A model generated the notes under the pieces. That model ran no database searches, was not told where the DNA came from, and saw nothing but the letters and a program-made list of their open reading frames with translations. A DNA stretch of 14,293 nucleotides from NCBI GenBank assembly GCA_039590215.1, contig JBDHFX010000061.1:1-14293 (forward strand). The letters are read 5' to 3'. The stretch's first letter is position 1. The number at the start of each line of letters is the position of its first letter. Below, one piece after another: positions 1-7,453 of the stretch. Both the position numbers and the translations under genes were made by a program. This DNA comes from CAMYLR01 sp039590215 (GTDB lineage: Bacteria; Gemmatimonadota; Gemmatimonadetes; JACCXV01; JAHWKZ01).

Positions 1-42
1 CGCTGTTTCAGGGTCTAATACAAAGCGGTCGGGACGGGGCAT
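1..42 (-). CDS. Probable 5' end of an unidentified gene (partial, leaves the window)
   Basis: An ATG at 42-40 (minus strand) opens a frame with no stop to the window edge, giving 14 codons that read MPRPDRFVLDPETA. A good Shine-Dalgarno motif, GAGGT, lies at 52-48 with a 5-nt spacer, which is the main support. It would be the next gene after tsaD, separated by 236 bp, so it probably has its own promoter. The fragment is too short to assign a family. The start is inferred and the reading frame beyond the window is unseen. Confidence 0.45.
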   Translation of the reverse strand, partial: MPRPDRFVLDPETA

Positions 43-47
43 GGTGA

Positions 48-52
48 ACCTC
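48..52 (-). promoter_or_regulatory. Ribosome binding site of the partial gene at the left edge
   Basis: The minus strand reads GAGGT, then TCACC, then ATG. The spacing of 5 nt is near the optimum. This stronger-than-usual site for the window supports reading the last 42 bases as a real gene start. Confidence 0.4.
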
Positions 53-181
53 AACACGCTTGAGTGTGACGACCGGTGGTCGGCGGGAGCGAGTATTTGT
101 TAGCGGCCCGAGTGCAAGCTGTCAACCCGATTCTTCGCTAGCAAGAAGCACGCCAGCAAGAAAGACGTGCCACGATCGCAA

Positions 182-212
182 TTGACAATTGGAAGCTGGC
201 GGTAACTGTCAA
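182..212. repeat. Inverted repeat with facing TTGACA boxes (possible operator or promoter region)
   Basis: TTGACAATT at 182-190 faces AACTGTCAA at 204-212. On the minus strand the latter reads TTGACAGTT, so the arms match at 8 of 9 positions around a 13-nt centre. Each arm contains a perfect TTGACA, the bacterial -35 consensus. No convincing TATAAT-like -10 box lies 16-18 nt from either one. It could be a regulator-binding dyad or a promoter with a weak -10 driving the minus-strand gene that starts at 42. Confidence 0.3.
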
Positions 213-278
213 AATACCGACAATCGCTGTGTGGAAAACTGACGGTAGAGGTCGATGCTCTGCGCACCGTGCAAACCT

Positions 279-1274
279 CTACACCAGAGCTCGACTCGCC
301 GCGACATCAAACTCCCCCGCGCCGACAGCTTCATCTGCCCTCAGCACGGCAGTCCTAGCGATCATCGCTCCGTTGTCAGTGCAGTTGATCGGCTGAGGCC
401 ATAAGACTCGTGCTCGTTCCGCGATCCGATCGCGTAGCGCCCGTCGGAGCGCGTTATTGCACGCCACGCCACCCGCCAGCAACACCGTACCGACGCCTTT
501 CTCTTTTGCCGCGCGGGCAGTCTTTTCGACCAACACCTCCACCACCGCCGCTTGAAACGATGCGCAGACGTCCGCCAACCGTTCTTGCACACCGTCCGAC
601 CCGGCCTTCTCGACCCACCGCACGACCGCGGTCTTGAGCCCCGAGAATGAGAGGTCGAACCCCTCGACCGCCAGCATGGGTCGTGGGAACGGGATCGAGG
701 TGGGGTCCCCGTCGATCGCCAGTTGCTCGATCTCGGGGCCGCCCGGGAACCCAAGACCCAACAGCTTGGCGACCTTGTCGAACGCTTCGCCCGCGGCGTC
801 GTCGCGGGTCGATCCCATAACCTCGTACCGTCGCCACGCGGGTACGTAGACGAGCAACGAATGGCCGCCGGAGACCACCAAAGCGACCGCCGGCAGCTGC
901 AGGTCCGGATACTCGAGTAGGTTGGCCACGATGTGCGCCTCAATGTGGTGCACCGGCACGATCGACCGCTCGAGCGCCAGCGCCAACCCTTGCGCGAACG
1001 CGCCGCCGACCAACAACGAGCCGATCAGTCCGGGCGCGGTCGTGACCCCGATCAGGTCGAGCTCTTCGGCCTCCACGCCAGCCTCCGCCAGCGCGCACCG
1101 GAAGACCGGCACGATGTTTTGGACGTGCGCCCGGCTCGCCAGCTCGGGCACGATTCCACCGTAGGCCGAGTGCTCGAGCTGCGAGCTGACGATGTTCGAC
1201 AATAGCTCGTTCTCGCCGCGCAGCGCGGCGATCGACGTGTCGTCGCAGGAGGTCTCGATACCGAGCGTCAGCAT
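279..1274 (-). CDS. tsaD: tRNA N6-threonylcarbamoyladenosine transferase TsaD
   Basis: TsaD transfers the threonylcarbamoyl group from TC-AMP to A37 of ANN-decoding tRNAs, working with TsaB and TsaE in the cytoplasm. The 331-aa product is close to the usual ~340 aa and spans the whole Kae1/TsaD fold. Visible motifs are LGIETSCDDTS at residues 4-14, the metal-binding HIEAH (His110, His114), SGGHS 135-139, STRDDAAGEAFDK 155-167, FSGLKTAV 210-217, AGGVACNN 267-274 and Asp300 in CTDNGAMIA. The frame is open a further 24 codons upstream, but those overlap ybbR. The ATG at 1274 gives the canonical N-terminus directly before the IETSCDD motif. Only 13 bp separate it from the ybbR stop and no Shine-Dalgarno is evident, so translational coupling is likely. 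It appears to be the last gene of the long run. Confidence 0.97.
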   Translation of the reverse strand: MLTLGIETSCDDTSIAALRGENELLSNIVSSQLEHSAYGGIVPELASRAHVQNIVPVFRCALAEAGVEAEELDLIGVTTAPGLIGSLLVGGAFAQGLALALERSIVPVHHIEAHIVANLLEYPDLQLPAVALVVSGGHSLLVYVPAWRRYEVMGSTRDDAAGEAFDKVAKLLGLGFPGGPEIEQLAIDGDPTSIPFPRPMLAVEGFDLSFSGLKTAVVRWVEKAGSDGVQERLADVCASFQAAVVEVLVEKTARAAKEKGVGTVLLAGGVACNNALRRALRDRIAERARVLWPQPINCTDNGAMIARTAVLRADEAVGAGEFDVAASRALV

Positions 1275-1287
1275 TGTCGGGCGGGCT

Positions 1288-1995
1288 TTAGCTTTCGGCG
1301 ATCTCTTCGGCGGGTGGCTCTGTTTCCTCGATCGGGACGACGTCACCTTGGATGCGAACGCTGTCGGGGGAGACGATCACCGTCTTGAATTTGTCGGGGA
1401 CGGCGATCGCGAGCCGCTCGTCGAATGGTCCTGGACCGCGCGAGAGCTGTTCCAGGTCGAGCGACAGCGAACCTATGTCGCGGAGCTCGGCGGTCACGCC
1501 GCGCAACGACACGCGGGTCGGCTCGACCGTCACATCGACGACCTGGTATCCGTCCTCGGTTAGCGGCAGTCCTTCGGTCTGGAGCGACACCGTCTTCTCG
1601 ACGTACCGATCGGTGACGACCTCGATGCTACCGGGCGAGATCCCGATAGGTGTGACGGGGAGATCGGTCGGACGCTGCACGTCTTGCAGGTCCAGACTGA
1701 TGCTCAGGGTGTCGTTCTCCCCACCCTCCACGTCCTTGACGATACTCAGCGATTCCTTGTCGAGCCCCAGCAGGTCGCGGCCGGTGCCCGAGAAGCTGAC
1801 CTCGACCTCGGTCGGCGGATCGTTGGTGATCGTCATCTCGTCGCCCACGACCGACAGCGTCACCGGCACCGGGTAGTCGATGACGCTGACCTTCTCGGTG
1901 CGGACATCGAACCACAGCAAGAGCGCGAGCAGCAACGCGATCAGCTTGTAGCCGAAATTGCGAGTGAAGAACTCCGGGATCGCACGCCTCCCCAT
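1288..1995 (-). CDS. YbbR-domain membrane-anchored protein
   Basis: This 235-aa protein has a short basic N-terminus, one transmembrane helix at about residues 16-29 (LIALLLALLLWF), then extracytoplasmic beta-rich YbbR-like repeats (roughly 32-110 and 115-205) and an acidic tail. The sequence following the helix, with its valine-rich V-x-V-x-Y-x-V-P-V pattern, is typical of YbbR proteins. In Firmicutes YbbR/CdaR regulates the diadenylate cyclase CdaA, and in many phyla ybbR follows cdaA. Here no cyclase gene precedes it; ccdA does, 73 bp upstream, so its partner is not apparent. The ATG at 1995 lies directly before the positively charged N-region. The stop is 13 bp before tsaD. Confidence 0.85.
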   Translation of the reverse strand: MGRRAIPEFFTRNFGYKLIALLLALLLWFDVRTEKVSVIDYPVPVTLSVVGDEMTITNDPPTEVEVSFSGTGRDLLGLDKESLSIVKDVEGGENDTLSISLDLQDVQRPTDLPVTPIGISPGSIEVVTDRYVEKTVSLQTEGLPLTEDGYQVVDVTVEPTRVSLRGVTAELRDIGSLSLDLEQLSRGPGPFDERLAIAVPDKFKTVIVSPDSVRIQGDVVPIEETEPPAEEIAES

Positions 1996-2068
1996 GTTCG
2001 GTACGATGGACGGCCAACGCCGCCGCCAGTCGCAATGTATGGAGCGCCCTAGAGCCGGGCCAGCACGA

Positions 2069-2821
2069 TCAGATGCGGTTCTCGATAAACGAGAACAGCG
2101 GCACGATCCGATTCAGCCACGCCGCGAGAATGGCGAAGTAGTTCGTAAAGATCAGGATGCCGACCACGACCAGCACCAGCCCGCTGACGATCTCGATCGG
2201 TCGCAACCACCGGCGGATCCACTTGAAGGCCGTGAGAAACGAGCTGAACCCGACCGAGGCGGCGAAGAACGGCAGCCCCAACCCGGCGCTATACGCCAAC
2301 AGCAGGGTCACGCCCTGCCCCACGTCGCCGGTGGTCCCAGCCATCGTCAGGATAGTGCCCAGCACCGGCCCGATACACGGTGTCCAGCCGGCGCCGAACG
2401 CAAAACCAACTGCCACCGAGCCCAGAAAGCCGGCCGGTCGCTGGTTCAGGTGCACCCGACGCTCGCGTTGCAGGAACGGGATGTTGAGCAGACCCGAGAT
2501 GTGGAGCCCGAAGACGACGATCAACGCCCCCGCGACGCGCCGGATCCACACCTGGTTGTAGCGCATGAACTGACCGAGCGCGGTGGCCGACGCCCCAAGT
2601 GCGATGAACACCAGCGTGAAACCGAGGATGAACAAGAGCGAGTGGATGATCGCCAACCGCCGCACTCTGGCCCGCGCCTCCGGCCCCGGATCGGAGAGCT
2701 CGTCAAAGGTGAGGCCGGTCACGAACGATAGGTACGACGGGAACAGCGGTAGCACACACGGGCTCAGGAACGAGGCGACGCCCCCGGCGAACGCCACCGC
2801 GATCGACAGCTCAGTGTTCAT
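2069..2821 (-). CDS. ccdA: CcdA-family cytochrome c biogenesis / thiol-disulfide transporter
   Basis: CcdA is the short relative of the DsbD membrane domain. It carries electrons from cytoplasmic thioredoxin across the inner membrane to extracytoplasmic thioredoxin-like proteins, which reduce apocytochrome c or other substrates. The 250-aa product has about six hydrophobic segments. The two redox cysteines sit in matching motifs, SPCVLP (Cys22) and TPCIGP (Cys149). The insert after the second segment (about 40-55) is acidic then arginine-rich, as expected for a cytoplasmic loop. The start is 2 bp after the stop of the TlpA-like gene, so the pair is almost certainly co-translated and forms a donor-acceptor couple. 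No Shine-Dalgarno is visible. Confidence 0.93.
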   Translation of the reverse strand: MNTELSIAVAFAGGVASFLSPCVLPLFPSYLSFVTGLTFDELSDPGPEARARVRRLAIIHSLLFILGFTLVFIALGASATALGQFMRYNQVWIRRVAGALIVVFGLHISGLLNIPFLQRERRVHLNQRPAGFLGSVAVGFAFGAGWTPCIGPVLGTILTMAGTTGDVGQGVTLLLAYSAGLGLPFFAASVGFSSFLTAFKWIRRWLRPIEIVSGLVLVVVGILIFTNYFAILAAWLNRIVPLFSFIENRI

Positions 2822-2823
2822 GA

Positions 2824-3411
2824 CTAGGGCTTTTCGGTATCAGAGACGCGGTGGAGGACTTCGGCGATCGGCGGGGCGAGCCCGAGCGCGACCCGGATCG
2901 GGTATTCGAGGTCAGACCGGAACTTGGGTCCGACCCACTCCTCCACGATCTGGCCATCGACGATCAGGAGCGTCGTGGGCAGCCACGGCGACAGACCGTA
3001 CTCCTCGAGCATCTTGGGCGTTCCGATCGCCAAGGGATAGGGCATCTCCATATCGGCGGCGAACTCCCGTGAGTCGCGCGGCAGATCGTTGACGGTCACG
3101 CCCAGCAGCGCTAACCCGCGATCGTGGTACTCGTCCCAAACCTCGATCAGCTCAGGCACCTCGGCACGACACGGCGCGCACCACGATGCCCAGAAGTTGA
3201 CCAGCATCACGTTCTCGGTGATGTCCGCCGACGAGAGCGAGTCGCCGTCGAGCGTCTGGAGCGCGAACGGGGCGGCTGCGCGGATCGGCACCAGCGGAGC
3301 CGTTTCGGTCTCGCTCTTGGCCGCCGACTCGGCCCGGCAGCCCCAGGCGGCCACGCTCGCCGCCATGAGCAGCGGGGTGAGAAGCGCGCGTATCGTCTTG
3401 TGTCTATGCAT
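2824..3411 (-). CDS. TlpA/ResA-like extracytoplasmic thioredoxin, probable lipoprotein
   Basis: A 195-aa thioredoxin-fold reductase. Residues 1-25 form an export signal ending in AAWGC, where Cys25 may be a lipidation site; the lipobox is imperfect because Trp is at -2. The mature domain (about 45-185) has the TlpA/ResA layout, with FWASWCAPC (Cys78, Cys81) and the conserved cis-proline region WLPTT (Pro145). Such proteins sit outside the inner membrane and keep cytochrome c haem-binding cysteines or other thiols reduced, drawing electrons from CcdA. Here ccdA follows after 2 bp, which fits that role. The gene starts 19 bp after the agmatinase stop. The ATG at 3411 places the basic residues directly before the hydrophobic signal core. 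Confidence 0.92.
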   Translation of the reverse strand: MHRHKTIRALLTPLLMAASVAAWGCRAESAAKSETETAPLVPIRAAAPFALQTLDGDSLSSADITENVMLVNFWASWCAPCRAEVPELIEVWDEYHDRGLALLGVTVNDLPRDSREFAADMEMPYPLAIGTPKMLEEYGLSPWLPTTLLIVDGQIVEEWVGPKFRSDLEYPIRVALGLAPPIAEVLHRVSDTEKP

Positions 3412-3430
3412 GGTTAATCTTTGAACATAA

Positions 3431-4327
3431 CTACGCAGGACCCGGGGTGACTATTCCGCCTCGCCCGCCCCAGTCGTGGAACCGGTATCCGATCGCCCGA
3501 TAGACCAGCCGCGCGGCGACGAAATCCGGGGCGTGGAGCCCGTCGATCGGCGCCAGCTCGACCACGTCCATGCCGACGACTCGACGGCTAACAAACACCT
3601 TGGCCAGGAACCGCATCGCGTCGTGCCAGTTCCCGCCCCCCGGCTCGGGTGTCCCGGTGGAGGGCATGACCGCCGGATCGAAGAAATCCACGTCGAACGT
3701 CAGATAGACGTTGTCGCTCAGCATCGTGATCGCCGTTTCCATCCACTCATCGCCGTGGGCGATGCGATGAGACCAGAAAACCGGGATGTCGTTAGCGTGG
3801 ATCAATTCCGCTTCTTCCGGCGAAACACCACGCACTCCGATCGACACGACGGGCACACCGAGCTCGATGACCCTCCGCATGACGCACGCGTGCGACCAGC
3901 GGGTCCCGTGATAGCTGTCTCTCAAGTCGGCGTGCGCATCGAGCTGGAGCACGGTGAGATCGTCGAACGCCGCGTGGGCCGCCCGTACCGGACCGATCGT
4001 CAACCCGTGCTCGCCGCCCAGGAACACCGGGAACTTGTCGTCTCGGAACAACCCCGCCGCCGTCGCCTCGAGGTCGGCCAGGAACGCTTCGATATCGGGT
4101 TGATCGACCGCCACCGGAGGAGCGGTATGGATACCCTTTCGATAAGGCTGCTCGTTCAGGATCTCGTCGTGCAGCTCGACGTAGTCCGATGCGGTCAGGA
4201 TCGCCGCCGGTCCCCGCGCCGTCCCCGCTCCCCACGACACCGTCCGCTCGTACGGCACCGGTACGATGACCGCCGCGCTGTCGCCGTAGTTGGACTCAGC
4301 GTCTTTCAACCCGAGGAAGTTCGGCAT
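3431..4327 (-). CDS. speB: Agmatinase (agmatine ureohydrolase)
   Basis: Agmatinase hydrolyses agmatine to putrescine and urea using two Mn2+ ions. The 298-aa product has the full arginase/agmatinase core. All six metal ligands are present: His107 in GGEHG, Asp130, His132 and Asp134 in LDAHADLRD, and Asp212 and Asp214 in FDVDFFDP. The following SYHGTRWSHACVMRR and STGTPEPGG segments resemble agmatinases more than arginases. The upstream neighbour encodes a pyruvoyl-dependent arginine decarboxylase that would make the substrate, so the pair completes arginine to putrescine. Their stop and start are about 4 bp apart. A GTG directly before the chosen ATG (4330) could add one residue. Guanidinobutyrase or proclavaminate amidinohydrolase activity is possible in this family but less likely in this context. 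Confidence 0.93.
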   Translation of the reverse strand: MPNFLGLKDAESNYGDSAAVIVPVPYERTVSWGAGTARGPAAILTASDYVELHDEILNEQPYRKGIHTAPPVAVDQPDIEAFLADLEATAAGLFRDDKFPVFLGGEHGLTIGPVRAAHAAFDDLTVLQLDAHADLRDSYHGTRWSHACVMRRVIELGVPVVSIGVRGVSPEEAELIHANDIPVFWSHRIAHGDEWMETAITMLSDNVYLTFDVDFFDPAVMPSTGTPEPGGGNWHDAMRFLAKVFVSRRVVGMDVVELAPIDGLHAPDFVAARLVYRAIGYRFHDWGGRGGIVTPGPA

Positions 4328-4331
4328 CACC

Positions 4332-4880
4332 CTACTCTAGAAGAACGGCGGCGGAGACGACGGTGGTCCACTTTCCGTCCGTCCCCCCAACCGCCGACTG
4401 TGTCTTGTCGCGTGTAGTCACGATCTCGCCGGAAATACGCCAAAACTCCCTGCGTTCGTCCCACGCCGCCTCGGGATCGAACTCCACCCCAAGGACGGTC
4501 GCCAACATCTCCGCCGCCAGATCTTCGGCGTAGTCGCCGGCCACGCGCTCCTTCTGGCCGTACGCGTGGTGCTCCGAGAGATAGCCGTAGTGACTGCGAT
4601 CGCGAGGGATTGCGACTCCGATCGAGGAGGCGATCAGACGGTTGGGCTCGTTCGTCGCACATTCGGCCAGTACCGAAAACAGGATCTGGCCGGCGTGTAG
4701 CTTCGCCAATCCCTCTTTGCGCGAGATCAGCTTGCAGTGTGGCGGGACGATGCTGGACACCCGAACGAGGTTGAATTCGGCGATGCCGGCGGACCGCAGC
4801 GCGAGCTCGAAAGAGGCCAGCTTTTCCCGATGCCGACCGACGCCGCTGGTGAGAAAGATCTCGCTGGCGACGAAAGACAT
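4332..4880 (-). CDS. Pyruvoyl-dependent arginine decarboxylase (PvlArgDC)
   Basis: The enzyme decarboxylates arginine to agmatine using a pyruvoyl group formed by self-cleavage of its own chain, without pyridoxal phosphate. The 182-aa product matches the family length (about 160-195 aa). The self-processing motif VRVSSIVPP is intact, so cleavage is expected between Ser42 and Ser43, leaving pyruvoyl on the new N-terminus of the alpha chain. A conserved glutamate lies in GYLSEHHAYG (Glu102), in the region that holds the catalytic Glu in the Methanocaldococcus jannaschii enzyme. Agmatinase follows within 4 bp, and the PorV-like gene ends 12 bp upstream. The ATG at 4880 gives the usual short N-terminus. 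The Shine-Dalgarno is weak. Confidence 0.93.
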   Translation of the reverse strand: MSFVASEIFLTSGVGRHREKLASFELALRSAGIAEFNLVRVSSIVPPHCKLISRKEGLAKLHAGQILFSVLAECATNEPNRLIASSIGVAIPRDRSHYGYLSEHHAYGQKERVAGDYAEDLAAEMLATVLGVEFDPEAAWDERREFWRISGEIVTTRDKTQSAVGGTDGKWTTVVSAAVLLE

Positions 4881-4892
4881 CGCCTGGTCAGT

Positions 4893-5906
4893 CTAGAAGC
4901 GCCAACCGACGGCGAAATGCGTTTCGTCGCCCAACTCGCTCACCGATACCTCGCGAGCGATGTCGGCTTCGAAACCCTGATAATAGATGCCAATCCCGAA
5001 GGTCCCGCCGATCTGGCGATTGCCGTCCCCGTTGTCGACAAACGGATTGTCGATCGAAACGACTCCGCCGCGTACGGTCACGACTTCGCGGAACGTCACC
5101 GCGCCCCCGAAGTGTTGGCTCGCCGTCGAGATCTCTCGAGCGTCGGTCTCAACGTCAAACAGCAAGCGCGCCACATAGCTCGCCGGCAGGTTGAACGTAT
5201 CGTTGAGATTCACGGCGACCCCGATCCGAATCCGCGTGGGGAGCTTCTCCTCGCGATCGCCGCTCGACGAGCCGCCGCCTGGAGCGGATACGCTGCCGTC
5301 CCCGAGATCGAGGTTGGGTCCCACGTTTCTCACCGCCGCGGCGAGCTGCACTGCCACGTCTTGCGGCGCGTACAAGATGCCAAAATCGAACGCCGGACCG
5401 CTCGCCTCGACGACCCCCAGGTCCGAGCTGTACCACTTGAGCGTAACCCCGTAGTCGAGCTCATCCCGCCAGCGATTGGTGTAAGTGACGCCGATCACCG
5501 ACTCGCTGAGATCGACACTGCCGACCGGCGTCGGCGACGTGTCGGTCAGCGGCACGGCTCCGAAATCGTGATACACGAAGTGGCCGCCGATCGTCCCCCA
5601 GGTCGCGGCGTAGGCACCAGCGATGTAGTTGCTGTTGAGATCCGCCAAATCCGCGCCCTCGAACCGGCTGTAGGTGATAGCACCGACCTCGATTCCGCTC
5701 TGGGTGGCCGGGTTGTACGGGACCCCCTGGAGCTCCCCCCGGACCGCCGCGACGGCACGACCTTGACCGAGCGGCCGCGCGCCGAGCGGGAGCGTCAGCC
5801 CAATGAGACCGCCGTTCTCGTCGCTGTCCTGGCCCAGTGTGGGCGTCGGCGCCATCAGCGCCACGAGAACCAGTGCCGTCATGGATGAAAGGATGGCTGT
5901 TCGCAT
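4893..5906 (-). CDS. PorV/PorQ-family outer-membrane beta-barrel protein
   Basis: This 337-aa protein has an N-terminal signal peptide (residues 1 to about 25, ending near TLGQ). The remainder is beta-rich and glycine-rich, built from alternating strands such as the FGILYAPQDVAVQLAAAVRN region, and ends in the aromatic C-terminus VGWRF typical of outer-membrane barrels. The N-terminal pattern GARPLGQGRAVAAVRG...YNPA is the signature of PorV/PorQ (UPF0164-like) proteins. In Bacteroidetes PorV is the T9SS shuttle that carries cargo to the sortase PorU. The gene directly upstream encodes a protein with a T9SS-type C-terminal domain, which supports a secretion or anchoring role. The frame is open further upstream, but the ATG at 5906 gives a clean signal peptide and leaves 41 bp after the neighbour's stop. 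Many PorV paralogues have no proven function. Confidence 0.82.
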   Translation of the reverse strand: MRTAILSSMTALVLVALMAPTPTLGQDSDENGGLIGLTLPLGARPLGQGRAVAAVRGELQGVPYNPATQSGIEVGAITYSRFEGADLADLNSNYIAGAYAATWGTIGGHFVYHDFGAVPLTDTSPTPVGSVDLSESVIGVTYTNRWRDELDYGVTLKWYSSDLGVVEASGPAFDFGILYAPQDVAVQLAAAVRNVGPNLDLGDGSVSAPGGGSSSGDREEKLPTRIRIGVAVNLNDTFNLPASYVARLLFDVETDAREISTASQHFGGAVTFREVVTVRGGVVSIDNPFVDNGDGNRQIGGTFGIGIYYQGFEADIAREVSVSELGDETHFAVGWRF

Positions 5907-5947
5907 TGAACCCCGAATCTCTCCGCCTCCGGTGGGCGTTGCAAGGA

Positions 5948-7453
5948 TCATCGTGACTTGAGGGCGCGCACGGATGATGTGCCTCCCGGCGTGACGAACT
6001 GGATCACGTAAACCCCGGCCGGAACGTCGACGCCCTGCGCCGATCGACCGTCCCAAACGGCGGTGAATTCGCCGGCATCGAGGAAGCCGCTCGCCAACGT
6101 CGTGACCTCACGACCGGTGATGTCGAACACCTTGAGCTCCACGTCTCCCGCGTCGACGATCGAATACTGGATCGTGGTCTGATCAGTGAACGGGTTGGGG
6201 AAGTTCTGGAGAACGACGCCGGGCTCACCAGATCCCGGGTCGGGACCGGGCATCGGTTCTCCTGGAAAGTCGAGCAACGCCGGCAACCCGGCTAACCGCT
6301 GATCGTAGGACTGCCGTACCGATCGAACCGCGGCGACCAGATCGGCGAGCAACGGCAGGTCTTGATCGAGTGCGGGGTTGAGCGGTGACAACAACGGTGG
6401 CGGATCCCCGGTCGGGCCGGCCCATACGAAAGCCGCCGCCGTGCGGTGAACCGCGCCCGGCGCGAGATCGATCGCACCCCACCCGACCAACGCGCGCAGA
6501 TCGAAACCCGGCTCGGCAATCGTCGGTTCACGGGGAGCGATACCCGCCAGCGTCTCGTACTGGTTTGAGTCGGTCGTCGGGACGATTAGCACGCCGGCAC
6601 CAAACTGCGATGTCAGCTGGGTAATCGTGGTCTGCCCGCCGGGATTTACAAGCGGCACCACGGCCATGAACCCGGGCGCACCCTCGAAACCGGGCTCGGA
6701 GAAGTCGCTGTCCCAGATGAGCAAGACCTCTTCCCCGTCGACCACCAGCGGCGCCGCCGTGTCGTCGAGCACGCTACCGAACGGCGAGACCTGAACGTCG
6801 GGGTCGAGCACGATCCCGGTCCACAAATCTTCGATCGTGTACCCGGTGTTCCGAATCTGATCCGAGATGTTCAAGAAATCCCATTGGAAGATCACCGCTG
6901 TGTCGAGGTCGGCTTCGGTGAACGCGAACGATCGTTGCCGCACCTCGACCCCGAGCGGCACGGACGACTGGCCACTTCCAAACGTGCTGAACCGATCGCC
7001 GTAGACGGTGAACAGCTCCTCGGTAGCGACCGGCGTAGCGGGAAAGTCGTCTTGATCGTCGGGATTCGTCGAATCGAGCACTCGGAACCGGGGGTCGTTG
7101 CGTGCAAACCCGACCGCCCCTTCGATCCACTCGACATCCGCCAAGGTCGATGGATTGTAGCCGAGCGTCGTTATCTGATCTGGCTGCCCGTCGTTATCCA
7201 CGTCGCCGATGCCGCCGATCCACAGTCCGGCGCCAAAGATGTACCGGTTGGGAGTGCCATTCGGAAAGTTGCCGGCATCGGCGTCACTCAGGGCGAGCCC
7301 AAACCCGCCCCGGTTGGAGACCCTGAGAAAAACCTCATTCGCATTGTGTGCGATCAGCGAGTTGGTCGACATGGTGAGCTTCTGGGCCCCGGCTGTGGCC
7401 GGAACAATGGACAGCAGCGCACAGAGGATCGCGATCCTGCTCAGTTGTGGCAT
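5948..7453 (-). CDS. Secreted protein with C-terminal T9SS type A / FlgD-Ig-like sorting domain
   Basis: A 501-aa exported protein of unknown function. Residues 1-23 are a signal peptide with a likely cleavage site after AGA. The body (about 25-405) is beta-rich, with a G-LWIGGIGDVDNDGQPD region near residue 80 that contains a DxDxDGxxD calcium-binding-like loop, and an aromatic/aspartate-rich middle. A proline/glycine linker (about 395-412) leads to an 89-residue C-terminal domain starting at VVLQNFPNPF, with FDITGREV and the DVPAGVYV motif. These are hallmarks of T9SS type A sorting/FlgD Ig-like domains. The neighbouring PorV-like gene fits a T9SS cargo. The ATG at 7453 overlaps the fur-like gene by 11 bp. 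A GTG at 7462 would add three residues (MRR) and give a more basic N-region. Confidence 0.82.
   Translation of the reverse strand: MPQLSRIAILCALLSIVPATAGAQKLTMSTNSLIAHNANEVFLRVSNRGGFGLALSDADAGNFPNGTPNRYIFGAGLWIGGIGDVDNDGQPDQITTLGYNPSTLADVEWIEGAVGFARNDPRFRVLDSTNPDDQDDFPATPVATEELFTVYGDRFSTFGSGQSSVPLGVEVRQRSFAFTEADLDTAVIFQWDFLNISDQIRNTGYTIEDLWTGIVLDPDVQVSPFGSVLDDTAAPLVVDGEEVLLIWDSDFSEPGFEGAPGFMAVVPLVNPGGQTTITQLTSQFGAGVLIVPTTDSNQYETLAGIAPREPTIAEPGFDLRALVGWGAIDLAPGAVHRTAAAFVWAGPTGDPPPLLSPLNPALDQDLPLLADLVAAVRSVRQSYDQRLAGLPALLDFPGEPMPGPDPGSGEPGVVLQNFPNPFTDQTTIQYSIVDAGDVELKVFDITGREVTTLASGFLDAGEFTAVWDGRSAQGVDVPAGVYVIQFVTPGGTSSVRALKSR

Larger units (their letters stand above)
43..278. other. Non-coding gap between tsaD and the next minus-strand gene
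   Basis: These 236 bp hold no plausible gene on either strand. Visible structure includes a TTGACA-centred dyad at 182-212, a short near-palindrome at 131-147 (TTCTT and AAGAA flanking GCTAGC), and AGCAAGAA repeated at 140-147 and 155-162. A 7-bp stem (TAGAGGT at 246-252, ACCTCTA at 275-281) covers the tsaD stop codon, but it has a 22-nt loop and no T-run. The gap probably carries the tsaD 3' end and the promoter of the gene at 42-1. Confidence 0.5.

Noticed and set aside
246..281. TAGAGGT/ACCTCTA inverted repeat at the tsaD stop
   Set aside because: The 22-nt loop, the short stem and the lack of a T-run on the minus strand argue against a terminator; noted only as part of the gap.
1958..2731. 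A 257-codon plus-strand frame over ccdA
   Set aside because: Highly charged, low-complexity antisense sequence opposite a clear membrane protein gene.
3476..4417. A 313-codon open frame on the plus strand
   Set aside because: It is antisense to agmatinase, whose motifs are unmistakable, and has the arginine/histidine-rich composition of a shadow frame.
4737..5888. A 383-codon open frame on the plus strand
   Set aside because: It lies opposite the arginine decarboxylase and PorV-like genes, has an Arg/Asp/Glu-rich antisense-type composition and no domain or signal. It is a shadow of high-GC coding sequence.
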